Positions 55,198-64,000 of a stretch of DNA of 64,000 bases are shown one piece after another (position 1 is the stretch's first letter; every line of letters starts with the position of its first letter). The notes beneath the pieces are model-generated. The model was not told where the DNA came from. It saw nothing but the letters and a program-made list of their open reading frames with translations, and searched no databases. The stretch is from Betaproteobacteria bacterium (GTDB lineage Bacteria > Pseudomonadota > Gammaproteobacteria > Burkholderiales > Casimicrobiaceae), in NCBI GenBank assembly GCA_013298145.1, contig JAAFJO010000002.1, forward strand, positions 620,001-684,000. Reading direction: 5' to 3'. The translations under genes were made by a program, and so were the position numbers.

Positions 55198-56405
55198 TGC
55201 GCTTTCATCCTTGCCGCAGCCGCATTCAACGCATCTTTCGGCGATTGCAAACCGTTCGTGATCGCTTCAATCGCCGCATCCATAGCAGACCAGAATCGCC
55301 CAGTTTCGGGAATGTTTGGAATGGGCGCACCGCGCTTTGCGTTGTCCATCGTGGCAACAATTAACGGATCACTCGCGAGTTGCGCATAGAAAGCCTTGTT
55401 CGCGGGCGCGCCGATCGGCACATCGTCATTCAGCGTTTTCAGATGCTCGGGTTTGAGCATGTGGTTTTCCAAAAACTCGCGCGCGATATCTTTCACTTTC
55501 GATGGCGCGCCGATCATGCAACCGAGCACACCGACGAAGGGCTTCGCGGGTTTGCCGTCGATGGATGGAATCGGCGCAAGGCCGAAATCGATTTTGCTGC
55601 GCTTGATGTTGTCCCACGCCCACGGGCCGGTGATCATCATGGCGACGTTGCCTTGATTGAAGCCGGCTTCCATTTCGGCGTAGCGCGCGCCTTTGGGCAT
55701 CACGCCTTTGTCGATCAACATTTTGAGTGTTTCGCCGCCGCGAATCGCGCCCGGCGTGTTGACCCCGATGTCTTTCGGATCGAAATCGCCCTTCGCGTTT
55801 TTTCCAAACACGTAGCCACCCGGCCCTGCGATGATTGGCCAGGTGAAAAACGTTTTATTGAAGTCCCAGAGGATTGCGCTCTTGCCTTTGGGTTTCAGTT
55901 GCTCGTGGATCTTGACGACATCGTCAAACGATTCCGGTGGCGTGGGAACCAGCGCTTTGTTGTAGATGAGGCCAATCGCTTCGAGCGCGACGGGATAGCC
56001 CCAGAGCTTGCCCTGATAGCGAAACGCATCCCACGCAGCGGGTTCGATCTCGTCGAGTACGCGCTGACTGGGGCGAATCGGCACGATCAAGCCGCCCTTC
56101 GCCCATTCGCCCGAGCGATCATGCGCCCAGCAGAAAATGTCCGGCCCTTTGCCCGCGCCTGCAGCTTGCTGAAACTTGTCCGTCGCGCTCTCGGGGTGTT
56201 GCACGATGACTTTGACGCCAGTCGCTTTTTCGAACGCGTCGCCCACCTTTTGCAAGCCGTTGTACGCCTTGTCGCCGTTGATCCAGACGAGGAGGGAGAG
56301 GTTTTGTTGGGCGTGTGCTTGTGATGTGAATACGAGTGTTGCGCACGCGAACATTGTGTTAACGATCGCGCGGCGCAGTAGACGTTGCAACCCGCCCACT
56401 GTCAT
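55194..56405 (-). CDS. malE: maltose/maltodextrin-binding protein, MalE-like
   Basis: About 403 residues from the ATG at 56405. This start gives MTVGGLQRLLRRAIVNTMFACATLVFTSQAHAQQ, a good signal peptide with a basic n-region; the start lies in the arm of a REP palindrome (56401-56493). A start at the ATG 56354 would lack a positive n-region. The mature part begins LSLLVWINGDKAYNGLQKVGDAFEKATGVKVIVQHPE, as in MalE, and has GPDIFCWAHDRSGEWAKGGL. It delivers maltodextrins to MalFG. Clearly MalE family; start less certain. Confidence 0.88.
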   Translation of the reverse strand: MTVGGLQRLLRRAIVNTMFACATLVFTSQAHAQQNLSLLVWINGDKAYNGLQKVGDAFEKATGVKVIVQHPESATDKFQQAAGAGKGPDIFCWAHDRSGEWAKGGLIVPIRPSQRVLDEIEPAAWDAFRYQGKLWGYPVALEAIGLIYNKALVPTPPESFDDVVKIHEQLKPKGKSAILWDFNKTFFTWPIIAGPGGYVFGKNAKGDFDPKDIGVNTPGAIRGGETLKMLIDKGVMPKGARYAEMEAGFNQGNVAMMITGPWAWDNIKRSKIDFGLAPIPSIDGKPAKPFVGVLGCMIGAPSKVKDIAREFLENHMLKPEHLKTLNDDVPIGAPANKAFYAQLASDPLIVATMDNAKRGAPIPNIPETGRFWSAMDAAIEAITNGLQSPKDALNAAAARMKAQ

Positions 56406-56493
56406 TCCCGCGAAGGCGGGAACCCAGACCCCGATATGTGTGAGCGTCTCGAACGTGATGCCCGGACTGGGTCCCCGCCTCCGCGGGGATGAC
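56401..56493. repeat. REP-type palindrome over the malE start
   Basis: Arms GTCATTCCCGCGAAGGCGGG (56401-56420, continuing AACCCAG) and the inverted copy ending at 56493, which on the other strand begins GTCATCCCCGCGGAGGCGGG. Same family as 53496-53595. It lies between malK and malE and includes the likely malE start codon. Confidence 0.8.
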
Positions 56494-56551
56494 AGCAACT
56501 GGCGAACGCGACCGGCCACACCGGCCTTTGCTGCGAGCGGAGCGATGCGCA

Positions 56552-57646
56552 TCACACCGCCACCCTGGGAAGCGCCTTCCCCGCCGCATCGAACCAATAG
56601 CAATCCCTCGCCGCGAAAGAAAGCGGCAAACTTTCGCCGGCCTTGACCTTCGTATTGCCGGGGGCAACCACGGTGAGGAGTTCGGAAGCGCCTGGAATCT
56701 CGCAGTAAATCTGTGTCTGGCTTCCGAGCGCCTCGACAAATTTAATTGGGGCTAGAAGGCTGTTCGCGCTATTTTCAATCGCGATATTTTCAGGCCGTAA
56801 GCCCAATTTGCACTGTGCGTTAGCGAGCTGAGCCGGAGCTTTTCCATTGGTTGGAATTTCGGCACCACTTTGCAGTTTGAGCGATTCCCCGCCGTTCGCA
56901 TTCGATACCAACATGCCTTCCAGGAAATTCATGCGCGGCGAACCCAGAAAGCCCGCGACGAATTCATTGGCGGGATGATCGTAGAGTTCTTGTGGTGAGC
57001 CCACTTGTTCAATGCGGCCATCGCGCAAAACGACGATGCGATCGGCGAGCGTCATCGCTTCAACCTGATCGTGCGTCACGTAAATCATTGTTGTTTTAAG
57101 TTCGTCATGCAGCTTCGCAAACTCGTAGCGCATGCGCACGCGAAGCTCGGCATCGAGGTTCGAAAGCGGTTCGTCGAACAGGAACACTTCAGGCTTGCGA
57201 ACGATCGCACGACCAATCGCCACGCGCTGACGCTGTCCGCCAGAGAGCGCTTTCGGTTTGCGATCGAGAAGGTGATCGATGTTGAGTGTCTTCGCCGCCG
57301 AATGCACGAGTCGCGAAATCTCATCCTTCGGTACCTTGGCGAGCTGCAAGCCAAACGCCATGTTGTCAAAGAGATTCATGTGCGGATAAAGGGCGTACGA
57401 CTGAAACACCATCGCGATGCCGCGATCCGAAGGCGGCACATCGTTGACGAGCGTGTCGCCAACGTGGAGCGTCCCCGAAGTGATTTCTTCCAGCCCGGCA
57501 ATGGTGCGCAGGAGCGTGGACTTGCCGCACCCGGACGGGCCGACAAACACAACGAACTCGCCGTCGTTGATCTCTAAATTGATGTCCTTCAATACGTGGA
57601 CATCCGCGAACGATTTTTGAACGTTCGCGAGCTTGACTCCCGCCAT
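56552..57646 (-). CDS. malK: maltose-type ABC transporter ATP-binding protein, MalK/UgpC-like
   Basis: 364 residues. Walker A is VGPSGCGKSTLLRTIAG, signature LSGGQRQRVAIGRAIV, Walker B VFLFDEPLSNLD, H-loop VTHDQVEAM; the C-terminal regulatory OB-type domain is present (about 240-364, with ENIAIENSANSLL). A strong AAGGAGGAG ribosome site precedes the ATG at 57646. It energises MalFG and can also serve other carbohydrate importers. It is first in the minus-strand mal operon; divergent glgP is across a 243-bp gap holding HexR-like sites. Confidence 0.95.
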   Translation of the reverse strand: MAGVKLANVQKSFADVHVLKDINLEINDGEFVVFVGPSGCGKSTLLRTIAGLEEITSGTLHVGDTLVNDVPPSDRGIAMVFQSYALYPHMNLFDNMAFGLQLAKVPKDEISRLVHSAAKTLNIDHLLDRKPKALSGGQRQRVAIGRAIVRKPEVFLFDEPLSNLDAELRVRMRYEFAKLHDELKTTMIYVTHDQVEAMTLADRIVVLRDGRIEQVGSPQELYDHPANEFVAGFLGSPRMNFLEGMLVSNANGGESLKLQSGAEIPTNGKAPAQLANAQCKLGLRPENIAIENSANSLLAPIKFVEALGSQTQIYCEIPGASELLTVVAPGNTKVKAGESLPLSFAARDCYWFDAAGKALPRVAV

Positions 57647-57750
57647 TCGTCTCCTCCTTGTGCGCCGTTCGCGTCAACCCCTTCCTCGGATCCCGTGATC
57701 GGATGCGGCATCGTAGCCGCTACCTGAAATATAGGCGGTTTCTATGAAAA

Positions 57751-57765
57751 AGTAGTTTTATTACG
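57751..57765. promoter_or_regulatory. HexR/RpiR-type candidate operator 1 in the malK-glgP gap
   Basis: AGTAGTTTTATTACG, a close match to the HexR-type consensus TGTARTWWWATTACA, with only the end bases differing. It lies in the divergent malK-glgP control region. Confidence 0.55.
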
Positions 57766-57826
57766 AGTCATTTTTGGTGCAGAGCAGCAGATTACGAACA
57801 AATTTAGTGGCGGAGTTGGCCGAATA

Positions 57827-57841
57827 CGTAGTTTTGTTACT
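57827..57841. promoter_or_regulatory. HexR/RpiR-type candidate operator 2 in the malK-glgP gap
   Basis: CGTAGTTTTGTTACT, 76 bp from operator 1 and with the same orientation and core (GTAGTTTTRTTAC). It lies about 50 bp before glgP. Confidence 0.55.
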
Positions 57842-57889
57842 AACTAGCGCTACATCCCCGTAGAATCGCCGCGTCTGCAACTCGCAACC

Positions 57890-60355
57890 ATGCTCATGTC
57901 TCTTGTTACTACTAACAATGCAGTACTTGAAAGCCCCACTGAATCGGAGGAAGCCGTCATTTTTGAACAACATCGGAAGGAAGCTCTGTTGCGCAGTGTC
58001 GACGAAAAATCCGGCAGAACGAACCTGAATGCGCTTTCAATAGCGTGCCGCAGCGTGCTCGACGCGCGCTGGGCAAAAACACAGGCGGAAGACGCAGCTT
58101 ATTTCGCTGGAACGGCTCGCAACGGTGTTCCCGCTCGTCGCGTTCACTATCTTTCGATGGAATTTCTGATGGGGCGTGCACTCACCAACGCGCTCGCAGC
58201 GCTAGAGGTGTCGCCGCAAGTTCGCGAAGACGCGAGTGACGTGGCTGAGCGTGAACCCGACGCCGCGCTCGGCAACGGCGGTCTTGGCCGACTCGCCGCG
58301 TGCTTTTTGGATTCGTTTGCTACCTTGGGTTTGCCGTCATTCGGCTACGGTCTTCGCTACCGTTTCGGCATGTTTGCGCAGCGAATCGAAGGCGGTCGCC
58401 AGACCGAAGTGCCGGATCAGTGGCTAAAGGATGGCAGCGCCTGGGAGCAGTTGCGCCCTGAACTGCAATACAACGTGAGTTTCGGTGGCTCGGTGGAAGC
58501 CGCTGGTGCGGGAACGCTCGCTCGCCGCTGGGTGCCTGCGACGACCGTGCATGCACGTGCGTACGATTTCATCGTGCCGGGCCACAAAACCGAGCGCGTC
58601 TCAACGCTGCGCCAATGGCACGCGGAAGCCTCGCGCCCAATAGATTACTCAATGTTTAGTCGCGGCGAACATCTTGCCGCTGGAAAGCATTTGCTCGAAG
58701 CCGATTGCTTGAACTGGGTGCTCTATCCCGACGACAGCACAGATGCGGGGCGCGAGCTGCGTCTTAAGCAAGAATTCTTTTTGGTGAGCGCCTCGCTGCA
58801 AGACATGCTTGCGCGCCACATGCGCGAAGACGGTCGCGTCGAGACGTTCGGCCGCAAAAACGTCGCGCATCTGAACGATACGCATCCAGCGCTTGCGCCG
58901 ATCGAATTAATGCGTCTGTTGCTCGACGAGCATGGTCAATCGTGGGATGCGGCTTGGAAGATCACGCGCGAAGCGACAAGCTACACCAATCACACCCTCA
59001 TGCCGGAAGCGCTAGAGACTTGGCCGGTGCGCATGATGGAAGCACTGTTGCCGCGCCACCTCGAACTCGTCTATGAAATCAACCAGCGATTTTTGGATGA
59101 AGTGCGCGCAAAGTTTCCTGGTGACGCGAGACGTCTACAAACGCTTTCCTTGATCGATGAACGCGGCGAACGTCGCGTGCGCATGGCCAATATTGCCATC
59201 GTGGCATCGACTCGCGTGAACGGCGTTTCTGCGCTGCATTCGCAATTGATGGTCGATACGATCTTCGCTGATTTCGCCGCGTTGTGGCCTGATCGATTCA
59301 TGAACGTCACCAACGGCGTCACGCCACGTCGTTGGCTTGAGCAAGCCAATCCGTCGCTTTCAACGTTGCTCGATCACACGATCGGGCAAAAGTGGCGTCG
59401 GGATTTATCGCAACTTTCGCGACTGGGCGATCATGCGAGCGATGCTGCGCTCGGCACGAAGTTCCTCGCGGTGAAGCGCGAAAACAAAGTTCGACTCGCG
59501 GATTACATTCGTCGCGAGCTTGGTATTGCGGTTAACGTCGATAGTTTGTTCGACGTGCAGGTAAAGCGTATTCACGAATACAAGCGCCAGCTCTTGAAAG
59601 TGCTCCACGTGATCTCGCGCTATCAAGCAATCATCGCCAATCCACAAGCGGCGTGGACGCCACGCACCGTCATCATCGCGGGTAAAGCCGCGTCGGCCTA
59701 CGTGATGGCAAAGAGCATTATTCGCTTGATTCACGATGTGGCGCGTGTAATCAACAGTGATCCGCGTGTCGGCGACACATTGAAGCTCGTATTCCTGCCG
59801 AACTACAGCGTGAGTCTCGCGGAAATGATCATTCCCGCCGCCGACCTCTCTGAGCAGATTTCAACGGCGGGCACCGAGGCCTCGGGCACTGGCAATATGA
59901 AATTCGGATTGAACGGCGCGCTCACAATTGGCACCTGGGATGGTGCGAATATTGAAATGGCCGAACACATGGGCGTGGAAAACATGTTCGTGTTTGGCTT
60001 GCGTACACCGCAAGTGGCGGCGCTCAAATCGGTCGGCTACGATCCGAAGCTCTACATCGAAGAGAACAAAATGCTCGCCGATGTGATCGCGGCTATCGGT
60101 AACGGTACGTTCTCGTGGGATGAACCAGACCGCTACAGAAACATCGTGCAATCGCTCACGCAGCATGATCCGTATTTGCTCATGGCCGATTTCACCGACT
60201 ACGTTGCAGCGCAAGCCAAAGTCGATGAACTCTACGTCGATCCGCGCGCATGGGCAGAGCGAGCGCTACGCAACGTTTCAGGCATGGGATTCTTCAGCAC
60301 CGATCGCACGATCAACGAATATGTTGCGAAGGTGTGGAATAAACCGCGGTTATGA
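57890..60355 (+). CDS. glgP: glycogen/maltodextrin phosphorylase
   Basis: 821 residues. Landmarks are HYLSMEFLMGRALTNAL (N-terminus), NVTNGVTPRRWL, KRIHEYKRQLL, and the PLP lysine in GTEASGTGNMKFGLNGALTIG (Lys about 669). It degrades alpha-1,4-glucans to glucose-1-phosphate. It starts the plus-strand glg unit, divergent from malK, and two HexR-type sites precede it. No strong ribosome site is visible; the ATG at 57890 is 6 bp before another in-frame ATG. Confidence 0.96.
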   Translation: MLMSLVTTNNAVLESPTESEEAVIFEQHRKEALLRSVDEKSGRTNLNALSIACRSVLDARWAKTQAEDAAYFAGTARNGVPARRVHYLSMEFLMGRALTNALAALEVSPQVREDASDVAEREPDAALGNGGLGRLAACFLDSFATLGLPSFGYGLRYRFGMFAQRIEGGRQTEVPDQWLKDGSAWEQLRPELQYNVSFGGSVEAAGAGTLARRWVPATTVHARAYDFIVPGHKTERVSTLRQWHAEASRPIDYSMFSRGEHLAAGKHLLEADCLNWVLYPDDSTDAGRELRLKQEFFLVSASLQDMLARHMREDGRVETFGRKNVAHLNDTHPALAPIELMRLLLDEHGQSWDAAWKITREATSYTNHTLMPEALETWPVRMMEALLPRHLELVYEINQRFLDEVRAKFPGDARRLQTLSLIDERGERRVRMANIAIVASTRVNGVSALHSQLMVDTIFADFAALWPDRFMNVTNGVTPRRWLEQANPSLSTLLDHTIGQKWRRDLSQLSRLGDHASDAALGTKFLAVKRENKVRLADYIRRELGIAVNVDSLFDVQVKRIHEYKRQLLKVLHVISRYQAIIANPQAAWTPRTVIIAGKAASAYVMAKSIIRLIHDVARVINSDPRVGDTLKLVFLPNYSVSLAEMIIPAADLSEQISTAGTEASGTGNMKFGLNGALTIGTWDGANIEMAEHMGVENMFVFGLRTPQVAALKSVGYDPKLYIEENKMLADVIAAIGNGTFSWDEPDRYRNIVQSLTQHDPYLLMADFTDYVAAQAKVDELYVDPRAWAERALRNVSGMGFFSTDRTINEYVAKVWNKPRL

Positions 60356-60357
60356 AG

Positions 60358-60690
60358 CTCCTCCCCCTTCAAGGGGGAGGCGGGGAGGGGGATGGGTTTC
60401 CTCTTTTGACGCAGATTAACGCTGATTCAAAACGGATTACCGCAGATTTTCGCCACAGATGTACACAGATTGACACAGATTTAGTTGACTCGGGAGCTAT
60501 CTGTGTTCATCGGTGTGAATCTGCGGCAGAAAAAATCGAAGCCCTTCCATCGATTCATTGAGTGAACAACCCTACCTAGCCACCAACAACAGAAGCAAAT
60601 CTGCGCAAATCTGCGTTAATCAGCGCCAAAGAAAGTCGGTTATCAACCGAACCCCATCCCCACCCTATCCCTCCCCTTGAAGGGGAGGGG
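60358..60690. repeat. three-layer nested inverted repeat between glgP and glgB
   Basis: Outer arms: CTCCTCCCCCTTCAAGGGGG (from 60358) and the inverted CCCCTTGAAGGGGAGGGG (60673-60690), both with C/G-rich tails. Middle arms: GACGCAGATTAACGCTGATT (60408-60427) and AATCTGCGTTAATCAGCGCC (60608-60627). Inner arms: GCCACAGAT (60452-60460) and ATCTGCGGC (60519-60527), the repeat family seen at 52494-52566. The right outer arm (AGGGGAGGGG, 60681-60690) supplies the glgB ribosome site, 8 bases before the ATG. Confidence 0.75.
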
Positions 60691-60698
60691 ACTGAGTT

Positions 60699-62522
60699 AT
60701 GAGCGAACTCCGACCCTTCGAACGCCTCGGCGCGCACCCTCTGGAAACAGGCGGTGTGCGTTTTGCCGTGTGGGTGCCCAATGCACGCTCGGTGAGCGTG
60801 GTTGGCGACTTCAATGGTTGGGACGCTGCACGCGGACTGCTCAAAAGCGAAGGCGACTCGGGCACCTGGTCGGGCGTGCTCGCGAGCGCGAAGCTTGGAG
60901 ATCGCTACAAATTCCAAATCGTTGCAGCGGACGGTCGGGTGTTGCCGCAAAAGGCAGATCCGTACGCACGCGCGGCCGAGCTGCGACCCGCGAACGCGAG
61001 CATCGTGGCAGCGATGCCGCCGAAGCGCGCCCTGCCAACATCGCGAGCCGCGCTCAACAAACGCGAAGCTCCGATCTCGATTTATGAAGTGCACGCGACA
61101 AGCTGGAAGCGTCATCCCGACGGCCGTTTTTATGATTGGGATGAACTTGCGGCAACGCTGCCCGATTACGTCGCCGACCTCGGATTCACGCATATTGAGC
61201 TGATGCCGATTAGCGAGCATCCGTTCGATGGTTCGTGGGGTTATCAAACGCTCGGTTTGTTTGCGCCAACGGCGCGACTAGGCTCCGCCGACGCACTGCA
61301 GCGATTTATCGATATCTGTCAAGCGAAGGGGTTGGGTGTCATCATCGATTGGGTGCCTGCCCATTTCCCGACCGACGCGTTTGGCCTCGCGAACTTCAAC
61401 GGCGAGGCACTCTACGAGCACGCTGATCCTCGCGAAGGATTTCATCGCGATTGGAATACGTTGATCTACAACTTTGGCCGCTTCGAAGTGCGCGACTTTC
61501 TGGTGAGCAGTGCGCTTTACTGGACGGAGCGTTTCGCGATTGATGGCCTGCGTGTGGATGCGGTGGCTTCGATGCTCTATCGCGACTATTCGCGCAATGC
61601 AGGCGAATGGATCCCTAACAAAGATGGTGGTCGCGAGAACTACGAAGCGATCTCGCTTTTGAAGCGGATGAACGAAGTGGTCGGTACGGAATGCCCGGGT
61701 GCGATGACAATCGCGGAAGAATCGACGTCGTTTCCGAAAGTCTCAGCGCCGACGTATGACGGCGGTCTCGGCTTTCATTTCAAATGGAACATGGGCTGGA
61801 TGAACGACACGCTTTCCTACATGAAGGAAGATCCCGTTCATCGCAAATACCATCATCACAAAATGACCTTCGGGCTCGTCTATGCGTTCTCCGAGAATTT
61901 TGTGTTGCCGCTTTCGCATGATGAAGTGGTGCACGGCAAGGGCTCAATCCTCGGTCGCATGCCGGGTGATGATTGGCAGCGTTTCGCAAACCTGCGCGCG
62001 TACTACGGCTACATGTGGGCGCACCCTGGCAAGAAATTGCTTTTCATGGGGCAAGAGTTTGCGCAGTCGACTGAGTGGAACCACGACTGGGAACTTCCGT
62101 GGCACGAAGCAAGCGAGACGCGTCACGCGGGTGTCGCTGCGCTGATTCGCGACCTCAACAGCTTCTATCGCGCACATGCAGCGATGCATGCGCTCGATTG
62201 CGATTCACGCGGTTTCGAATGGATCGCGGTGGATGACGCCGATCAGTCAGTGCTCTCGTGGATTCGTCGTGACGAGGCGGGAAATGAAGTGATTGCCGTG
62301 TGCAATTTCACTCCGGTGCCGCGTAACGATTACCGCCTGGGTGTGGCTGAGTCTAGCCAATGGGTTGAGGCGCTCAACACCGATGCCACGAAGTACGGCG
62401 GGAGCGGTGTGTCCAATGGTGTGACACCGATGGTTGCGAAAAAGCTTTCGAGCCACGGAAAATCGCATTCGATTTCGATCACGGTGCCGCCGCTATCGAC
62501 AATCTACTTGGTGCGTCAGTGA
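60699..62522 (+). CDS. glgB: 1,4-alpha-glucan branching enzyme
   Basis: 607 residues, shorter than E. coli GlgB (728) because it lacks the first N1 module. It has a CBM48 domain (FAVWVPNARSVSVVGDFNGWD, about 24-45), then the GH13 barrel: GLRVDAVASMLYRDYSR (nucleophile Asp about 286) and TIAEESTSFP (Glu about 339). It adds alpha-1,6 branches to glycogen. The stop overlaps the glgX start (GTGA). Its ribosome site lies in the right arm of the nested repeat. Confidence 0.96.
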   Translation: MSELRPFERLGAHPLETGGVRFAVWVPNARSVSVVGDFNGWDAARGLLKSEGDSGTWSGVLASAKLGDRYKFQIVAADGRVLPQKADPYARAAELRPANASIVAAMPPKRALPTSRAALNKREAPISIYEVHATSWKRHPDGRFYDWDELAATLPDYVADLGFTHIELMPISEHPFDGSWGYQTLGLFAPTARLGSADALQRFIDICQAKGLGVIIDWVPAHFPTDAFGLANFNGEALYEHADPREGFHRDWNTLIYNFGRFEVRDFLVSSALYWTERFAIDGLRVDAVASMLYRDYSRNAGEWIPNKDGGRENYEAISLLKRMNEVVGTECPGAMTIAEESTSFPKVSAPTYDGGLGFHFKWNMGWMNDTLSYMKEDPVHRKYHHHKMTFGLVYAFSENFVLPLSHDEVVHGKGSILGRMPGDDWQRFANLRAYYGYMWAHPGKKLLFMGQEFAQSTEWNHDWELPWHEASETRHAGVAALIRDLNSFYRAHAAMHALDCDSRGFEWIAVDDADQSVLSWIRRDEAGNEVIAVCNFTPVPRNDYRLGVAESSQWVEALNTDATKYGGSGVSNGVTPMVAKKLSSHGKSHSISITVPPLSTIYLVRQ

Positions 62523-64000
62523 ACGAATTGCAACTTGAACCCTCGCGCACGTCCGCTTTCGGCGCGCAGGTATTCGACGATGGCGTGAACTTCGCCATCT
62601 GGTCGGACCATGCGGACAAGATTGAACTTTGTGTGTTCGATGAGCGAGGTGAAACCCGCTACCCGCTTCACAACGCAGGCGACGACGTATTTGCCGGGTT
62701 TTTGCGCGGTGCGCGGCCGGGGCTCGTCTACGGCTATCGAGCGCATGCCAACAATCTTCACGATTCCGGGCAGTGCTTCAATCCGAGCAAACTGCTGCTT
62801 GATCCCTATGCGCGCGAAATCGTTGGCAGCCACACTTGGGACGCACGTCACTCAGCGCGTAATTTCGATGACAACGCCGAAATCGCGCTCAAAGCGCGCG
62901 TAGCGGAGCCGTTGCCGAGCGTGCTTCGACCGCCGCTGCAGCGCGATGATGAAGTCGTGCTCTACGAGATGCATGTGAAGGGTTTTTCGAAGCTTAATCC
63001 GCGAATTCCTGAGGCGATTCGAGGGACGTACCCGGCTCTCGCGCATGAGGCGTCGATTGCCTATCTGAAGCGCTTGGGCGTCACCACGGTCTCGCTGTTG
63101 CCGGTTCAGTATCACCTTGATGAACCGTTCCTCGCGGCAGCGGGTAAATCGAATTACTGGGGCTACAACACGATTGGTTTCTTCGCCCCCGATCCAGTGC
63201 TTTCGGCGACCCCCGACGACCCGACCGCGACCGTCCATGAGTTTCGCGCCATGGTGGACAGGCTGCATGCCAATGGCCTCGAAGTAGTCATCGACGTGGT
63301 TTACAACCACACCCCCGAAGGTGATGAACAAGGCGCGTGTCTTAGCTTTCGCGGGCTCGATCAGCCGAGCTGGTATCGCATGCAACCCCATGCGCGCGCG
63401 CATTGTGAGAACTTTACCGGCTGCGGGAATACGCTCAACGTTCATCACCCGCGCGTGACGCAATTCGTGCTCGACAGTTTGCGCTATTGGGTAGAGACGA
63501 TGGGCGTCGATGGCTTCCGATTTGATCTCGCGCCGGTCCTCGGCCGCACGCCACATGGCTTCGATCGCAATGCGCCTTTTTTCGTCGCACTCGCGCAGGA
63601 CCCAGTGCTTTCGCAAGCACGCATGATTGCCGAGCCGTGGGACATTGGGCCGCACGGCTATCAGGTGGGCCACTTCCCCGCAGGGTTCTGGGATTGGAAC
63701 GATAAGTTTCGCGACAGCGTGCGCCGCTACTGGCTCGGTGAGCGCTTTGGCAGCGGCACCACGAGGGGTGAGCTCGCGCAACGGCTCACTGCGTCCTCGC
63801 ATCTCTTCCGCCATCACCGGCACCGCCTGCCTGCTGCGTCAGTGAACTACGTGAGCGTGCACGACGGTTTCACGCTCACCGATATGGTGAGCTACAACGA
63901 GAAACACAACCTTGCCAACGGCGAAGACAATCGTGACGGTCGCGATCAAGAGCCGTCGTGTAATTTTGGAGTCGAAGGTGCGAGTGACGATTCGCAGATC
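62519..64000 (+). CDS. glgX: glycogen debranching enzyme, N-terminal part (runs off the window)
   Basis: 494 residues visible, no stop before base 64000. It starts at GTG (62519), overlapping the glgB stop by 4 bases. The CBM48 region begins AFGAQVFDDGVNFAIWSDHADKIELCVFD. The barrel includes VLYEMHVKGFSKL, VIDVVYNHTPEG, VDGFRFDLAPVLGR (nucleophile Asp about 336) and MIAEPWDIGPHGYQ (Glu about 371). GlgX cleaves alpha-1,6 branches of limit dextrins produced by GlgP. The gene completes a glgP-glgB-glgX unit. Confidence 0.95.
   Translation, partial: MNELQLEPSRTSAFGAQVFDDGVNFAIWSDHADKIELCVFDERGETRYPLHNAGDDVFAGFLRGARPGLVYGYRAHANNLHDSGQCFNPSKLLLDPYAREIVGSHTWDARHSARNFDDNAEIALKARVAEPLPSVLRPPLQRDDEVVLYEMHVKGFSKLNPRIPEAIRGTYPALAHEASIAYLKRLGVTTVSLLPVQYHLDEPFLAAAGKSNYWGYNTIGFFAPDPVLSATPDDPTATVHEFRAMVDRLHANGLEVVIDVVYNHTPEGDEQGACLSFRGLDQPSWYRMQPHARAHCENFTGCGNTLNVHHPRVTQFVLDSLRYWVETMGVDGFRFDLAPVLGRTPHGFDRNAPFFVALAQDPVLSQARMIAEPWDIGPHGYQVGHFPAGFWDWNDKFRDSVRRYWLGERFGSGTTRGELAQRLTASSHLFRHHRHRLPAASVNYVSVHDGFTLTDMVSYNEKHNLANGEDNRDGRDQEPSCNFGVEGASDDSQI

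Noticed and set aside
55380..56324. Long plus-strand frame of 314 residues inside malE
   Set aside because: It is antisense to a well-supported MalE gene and shows no domain.
52494..60690. CRISPR array made of the repeated palindromes
   Set aside because: Repeats are inverted, few, differ in length and are far apart, with no regular spacers or cas genes.
1..64000. tRNA or rRNA genes
   Set aside because: No cloverleaf with a GTTCRANYC-like arm and no rRNA-like stretch was found in the gaps by eye; a tRNA search program could settle this.

Overview
The window looks like the chromosome of a betaproteobacterium, probably Burkholderiales or a close relative. The evidence is gene content: a Bug-type tripartite tricarboxylate receptor, a glucokinase-RpiR fusion, a lexA/recA/recX neighbourhood with an E. 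coli-like SOS box, and three TonB-dependent receptors. GC looks moderately high by eye. Genus is inferred weakly. No rRNA, tRNA, CRISPR array, prophage or intact insertion sequence was seen.

Layout. 14-1616 (minus): a LytS-type histidine kinase preceded by two small stand-alone 2TM-domain proteins; its response regulator is presumably just outside the window. 1964-3479: a TSUP permease and a HAD phosphatase. 3604-13832: an RpiR regulator divergent from aotJ-aotQ-aotM-aotO-aotP (arginine/ornithine uptake), then a TonB-dependent receptor and a secreted cyanophycinase. I read this as a cyanophycin/arginine-polymer scavenging locus, and similar 16-bp palindromes lie upstream of both transcription units. 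14592-18348: divergent lexA and recA with a shared SOS operator, then a VOC protein, recX and a TfoX_C protein. 18580-24670: a cupin, a zinc-ribbon protein, a YdgA-like protein, a Bug receptor and an unknown exported protein. 25168-30753 (minus): a serine carboxypeptidase, then MFS-tag-KAP NTPase genes stacked with overlapping or nearly touching ends. 30959-39014: a TonB receptor, alaS, small envelope proteins, and two tandem Sel1-repeat genes, the second broken by an amber codon.

39058-64000 is an alpha-glucan block. It holds a glucokinase / SDR / glucokinase-RpiR operon divergent from a TonB receptor; a MacAB-like efflux set; a minus-strand operon encoding MalK, MalE, MalF, MalG and a lipoprotein GH13 amylase; and, divergent from that, glgP-glgB-glgX. 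glgX runs off the right edge. Together these describe uptake of maltodextrins (TonB receptor, surface amylase, MalEFGK), phosphorylation of glucose and turnover of glycogen. HexR-type 15-bp palindromes lie in both divergent control regions, and the glucokinase-RpiR fusion is the natural candidate to bind them.

Non-coding structure is rich. There are three copies of a short element with 18-bp terminal inverted repeats (MITE-like). REP-type palindromes sit inside the mal operon and overlap start codons. A three-layer nested inverted repeat lies between glgP and glgB. A hairpin upstream of the tandem Sel1 genes shows compensatory changes between the two duplicated copies.
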